A stretch of 52,862 bases of DNA from Kiritimatiellia bacterium (lineage in GTDB: Bacteria; Verrucomicrobiota; Kiritimatiellia; JAFGHX01), in NCBI GenBank assembly GCA_016929905.1, contig JAFGHX010000189.1, forward strand, positions 1-52,862, read 5' to 3'. The notes beneath the pieces were generated by a model. That model made no database searches and was not told the origin of the DNA. It saw nothing but the letters and a program-made list of their open reading frames with translations. Every line of letters starts with the position of its first letter. Position 1 is the stretch's first letter. Below are positions 50,336 to 52,862 of this stretch, one piece after another. Made by a program: the position numbers and the translations under genes.

Positions 50336-52468
50336 ATGCAGCTCACGCGCGACCACGTGATCGGTTCGCTTCTGGTGCTTGCGGTTCTGCTCACGTTCTA
50401 CCCCGTGCTCGGCCACGAGTTTCTCGAATGGGACGACAGCTTCAACGTGTTCGAGAACCCGCGGCTGAACCCGGTCACCTGGCGTCACATTTGCCATTTC
50501 TGGCGGCATCCCACCGAGCACCACATGTACCCCCTCACCTCCACCCTGTGGGCGCTCATCGCGCTCGTCGCGCGCCGCCCGGACCACTCGCTCGATCCGG
50601 CTTTCTTCCACGCCGCCAATGTCGTTCTCCACGCGCTTGCCGCCCTCGTTGTGTACCGCATCTTCCTTGCCGTGCTCGCCTCTTGCACCGCGCGTGGCGA
50701 GCGAGGATTGCGGATCGCGGATGGAGGAGCGCGGACCGCGGCCTCGGACACGCGATCCGCAACCCGTCCGCCGAAGGCGTCGCGAAGCGGGCCGTCCGAA
50801 GCGCAAAGCGGAATGCCCGCCGGGCCGGCCGTGCAACGCGCCGCCGCCGCGGGCGCCCTGCTCTTCGCCCTGCACCCGCTCCAGGCCGAGCCCGTGGCCT
50901 GGGTGACCGGCGGAAAGGACCTCCTCAGCGGCCTGCTTGGCCTGACCGCCCTCTGGCTGCTGCTCCCCGTACTGCTTCGTCCGGCGGCGCTGACTCCGCG
51001 ACGCGCGACCGTGCGGTATGCGGGCTCGACCGCCGTATTCGCGCTGAGCCTCGCGGCCAAACCCACGGCGGCCGTCATCCCCATCCTCGCCTTCCTGTTC
51101 TGGGCCGCCGCGCGGGCGTGCATCCGGCACACGCGCGCTCCCCATGCCTCGCCTCCCGGCGCCGGTCGCGCCGCGCCCCGCGATCCTCACTCTTCGGTCC
51201 TCGATCCTCGTCCCCTCGGGCGTGCTCCCCTGTTCTGCGTGCTGCTCCTCTGGCTTGCACTCGGAATCGCGTGGGGTTCGCTCACGAAGGACACGCAGCG
51301 CGACGAGCTCCTCTCCTTCGTGCCGCGCGTCTGGTCCCGTCTGCCGCTGGCGCTGGACGCGCTCGCCTTCTACCTCTACAAACTCGTGGCGCCGTTCCGG
51401 TTGGGGCCGGACTACGGCCGGTCGCCCGCGTTCGTGCTGCGGCATTCGTGGCTATACCTCACCTGGCTCGTGCCGGTCGGGTGGGGCATCGTCGCCTGGT
51501 TTTCGAAGCGGCGCGCCGGGTGGCTGTTGGCCTCGGCATTGGCCGTGGCGGGCCTGCTGCCCGTGCTCGGACTGGTTGCCTTTGCGCACCAGGTGATTTC
51601 GACTGTGGCGGATCGCTACGTGTATCTCGCCATGCTCGGGCCTGCCTTGGCGGGTGCATGGCTGCTGCAGACCCGACCGGACGGGCGCCGCCTCGGTGCC
51701 GCCGCGCTTGTTCTGGCGGGGCTCGCCGTCGCGAGCCACCGTCAGACACGCCACTGGCACGACACCGTCTCGCTGTTCCGCCACGCGCTGGAGGTGAACC
51801 CGCGCAGTGCGCTGTCCCACTACAATCTCGGTCTTGTCGCGGGCAATGCCGGCGATTTCGCCCGCGCCGCCGCCCGCTACCGGGAGGCCATCCGCCTCGA
51901 GCCCAACCACGTCAAGGCGCACAACAATCTCGGCAACGTGCTGGCCCGCACGGGTCGGCTGAAGGAGGCTTTCACCCACTTCTCAAAGGCGCTGGAGATC
52001 CACCCGCGGTTTGCCGGCGCCCATTACAACATGGCCTACGCCCTCGAATTGAACGGGCAGCCGCGGGAGGCGCTCCTTCACTATTCCAGAACCCTCGCGT
52101 TGGATCCGGCCTTCGCCGACGCGCATGACAAGCTGGCGATGCTCTTCTTCCGGGAGGGCGACATGAAGCAGGCCGTCCTGCACGCCCGCCGGCACGTGGC
52201 CATGGCGCCGGCCGACAAGGAGGCGCGGAACAACCTGGCCACGCTGCTCCTGCGCGACGGAAAGATCGCCGAAGCGCTGGTGCAGTACTCCGCCGCGCTC
52301 AGGCTGGACCCGGACTATGCGGACGCGCACTACAACATCGGGATCGCCTTCCTGGAGGCCGAGAATCTCACCGCCGCCGAACACCATTTCCGCGAAGCGC
52401 TCCGCTGCAACCCGTCCCATGCCGGCGCGCGGCGCTATCTGGAATTCACGCGCAAGCGGGGAAGGTAG
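50336..52468 (+). CDS. Multi-TM protein with C-terminal TPR repeats (membrane O-glycosyltransferase/TMTC-like)
   Basis: The 710-residue protein starts MQLTRDHVIGSLLVLAVLL with GGGGAAGG 6 nt upstream. The N-terminal ~480 residues have about 9-10 hydrophobic segments with EFLEWDDSFNVFENPRLN and the conserved ALHPLQAEPVAWVTGGKDLLSGLLGL block. About six TPR units (from HWHDTVSLFRHALEVNPRSALSHYNLGLV to the end) follow. The layout matches a bacterial family resembling eukaryotic TMTC O-mannosyltransferases; function is not established. Two segments (residues about 124-145 and 283-293) are low-complexity insertions encoded by heptamer-type repeats. It is divergent from the nusA operon. Confidence 0.8.
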   Translation: MQLTRDHVIGSLLVLAVLLTFYPVLGHEFLEWDDSFNVFENPRLNPVTWRHICHFWRHPTEHHMYPLTSTLWALIALVARRPDHSLDPAFFHAANVVLHALAALVVYRIFLAVLASCTARGERGLRIADGGARTAASDTRSATRPPKASRSGPSEAQSGMPAGPAVQRAAAAGALLFALHPLQAEPVAWVTGGKDLLSGLLGLTALWLLLPVLLRPAALTPRRATVRYAGSTAVFALSLAAKPTAAVIPILAFLFWAAARACIRHTRAPHASPPGAGRAAPRDPHSSVLDPRPLGRAPLFCVLLLWLALGIAWGSLTKDTQRDELLSFVPRVWSRLPLALDALAFYLYKLVAPFRLGPDYGRSPAFVLRHSWLYLTWLVPVGWGIVAWFSKRRAGWLLASALAVAGLLPVLGLVAFAHQVISTVADRYVYLAMLGPALAGAWLLQTRPDGRRLGAAALVLAGLAVASHRQTRHWHDTVSLFRHALEVNPRSALSHYNLGLVAGNAGDFARAAARYREAIRLEPNHVKAHNNLGNVLARTGRLKEAFTHFSKALEIHPRFAGAHYNMAYALELNGQPREALLHYSRTLALDPAFADAHDKLAMLFFREGDMKQAVLHARRHVAMAPADKEARNNLATLLLRDGKIAEALVQYSAALRLDPDYADAHYNIGIAFLEAENLTAAEHHFREALRCNPSHAGARRYLEFTRKRGR
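50705..50765 (+). repeat. GCGGATC-type heptamer/inverted repeat inserted in the TPR gene
   Basis: A GCGGATC-rich stretch has 15-bp arms (50705-50719 and 50751-50765, 14 of 15 matching). It encodes GLRIADGGARTAASDTRSATRP in frame. Homologues of this family normally go directly from a TM helix to the ALHPLQ block, so the coding insertion is at a loop. Confidence 0.7.
51182..51211 (+). repeat. GATCCTC-type heptamer array inserted in the TPR gene
   Basis: Units GATCCTC, GGTCCTC, GATCCTC encode DPHSSVLDPRP in a loop between two TM helices, in frame. It is a different heptamer from the one at 50705. Confidence 0.6.
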
Positions 52469-52488
52469 AAGAGCCGTCTCGGCTCTTC
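52468..52488 (+). terminator. Terminator hairpin after the TPR gene
   Basis: GAAGAGCC/GGCTCTTC form an 8-bp stem with a 5-nt loop (52468-52475, 52481-52488), followed by CTTGC. It lies right at the end of the coding sequence. Confidence 0.6.
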
Positions 52489-52862
52489 CTTGCGGACCAC
52501 CGGTACACCCTACGGTTTCGGCTGCCCGGGTTGATCAGGCAGATGGCATGTGCACTCACCGAAAACGGGCTCGAGAACGTACTCGGGAACTTGCTCGATT
52601 TCCCGGCTGGCGCTTGGCCGGGGCTCTTTGCGCGAAGTCGATCGTAACCCAGAGTTCGTCCAGGGCGCTTGTTCCGATTCCCGGGTCAACGGTTCGATCG
52701 TGAATTTCGAGACAAGTTCTCGAGTAAGTTCTCGATCAAGTTTCTTCCGGATCAGATCTCGAGTCAAGTTGTCTTCGCCGAACGTGGGCGTTGAGGTTCG
52801 GCGAGCTGCGAGCCGTAACCTCCGACGCCTGGTTCGACTTCCTCTTTTCAGCCGCAAGAGAA
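52489..52862. other. Right-edge spacer, no supported gene
   Basis: The stretch carries an inverted repeat of AACTTACTCGAG-type 12-mers (next entry). A minus-strand open frame across 52510-52857 is basic, unlike any family I know, and is mostly repeat-derived. I do not call it a gene. Confidence 0.5.
52570..52736. repeat. Imperfect inverted repeat of 12-mer (GTTCTCGAGTAA-like) units
   Basis: A left arm (52570-52602) and right arm (52702-52736) share the core AGAACTTACTCGAGAACTTG in opposite orientation with a few mismatches. Further GTTCTCGA/GATCTCGAG units continue to about 52775. The unit length is near 12 nt, different from the heptamer and 10-mer families. Confidence 0.55.

Noticed and set aside
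52510..52857. Basic 115-residue minus-strand open frame at the right edge
   Set aside because: Largely translated from 12-mer repeats; no ribosome-binding site or conserved motif.

Overview
The window is high-GC bacterial DNA from a Gram-negative, probably chemotactic organism. It carries a very large exopolysaccharide/O-antigen type locus next to a housekeeping translation operon. No rRNA, tRNA, transposase gene or CRISPR array was found. The gene mix (GbsR/MarR regulator beside a polysaccharide cluster, EpsI-like protein, membrane TPR protein, GxxExxY protein, many short interspersed repeats, toxin-antitoxin pairs between genes) looks like an environmental member of the PVC group (for example Kiritimatiellota or Verrucomicrobiota). 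That placement is inference only.

Layout. 0.3-4.4 kb, minus strand: a zinc-ribbon/DnaJ-domain protein, CheA with two Hpt domains, and CheW. 4.5-16.3 kb, mostly plus strand: EpsI-like protein, Gfo/Idh oxidoreductase, SDR epimerase, ATP-grasp ligase, a DegT-type sugar aminotransferase, a WbpD-like N-acetyltransferase and a GT4 glycosyltransferase. Minus-strand genes interrupt this stretch: a DUF4143-type ATPase, a class III aminotransferase and two PIN-toxin/antitoxin pairs. 16.4-43.5 kb, almost all minus strand: the main assembly cluster. It contains an FkbM-like methyltransferase, a WbaP-type initiating phosphotransferase, a WecG/TagA glycosyltransferase, methyltransferases, GT9/GT4/GT2 glycosyltransferases, an asparagine-synthase-like amidotransferase, epimerases, two O-antigen-ligase/polymerase proteins, a Wzx-type flippase, a VanZ-like protein, a second DegT aminotransferase, a nucleotide-sugar dehydrogenase, GDP-L-fucose synthase, and a GbsR/MarR regulator at its upstream end. 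44.1-50.2 kb, minus strand: nusA-infB-rbfA-truB-ribF, with a clear sigma70-type promoter and a leader hairpin upstream of nusA. 50.3-52.5 kb, plus strand: a multi-TM TPR protein.

How the genes fit together. Sugar precursors (a UDP-GlcNAc-derived diacetamido uronic acid and GDP-fucose are the best guesses) are loaded on a polyprenyl carrier by the WbaP homologue. Glycosyltransferases extend the unit, methyl and amide groups decorate it, Wzx flips it, and Wzy/WaaL-type proteins polymerise or ligate it.

The most unusual signal is a dense population of short repeats. A 32-bp triad of 10-mers (consensus near ATTCGTGTCC three times, then CC) occurs five times. Two copies lie in opposite orientation and form 35-bp terminal inverted repeats around a tiny GxxExxY (PD-(D/E)XK-like) gene, making a cassette of about 495 bp. 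Two others lie in frame at exactly the same codon of both DegT aminotransferases. Other spacers hold several different heptamer arrays, a B-type 10-mer triad and MITE-like palindromes. A second notable signal is a duplicated ligase+GT9 gene pair in which each copy has lost the opposite gene.
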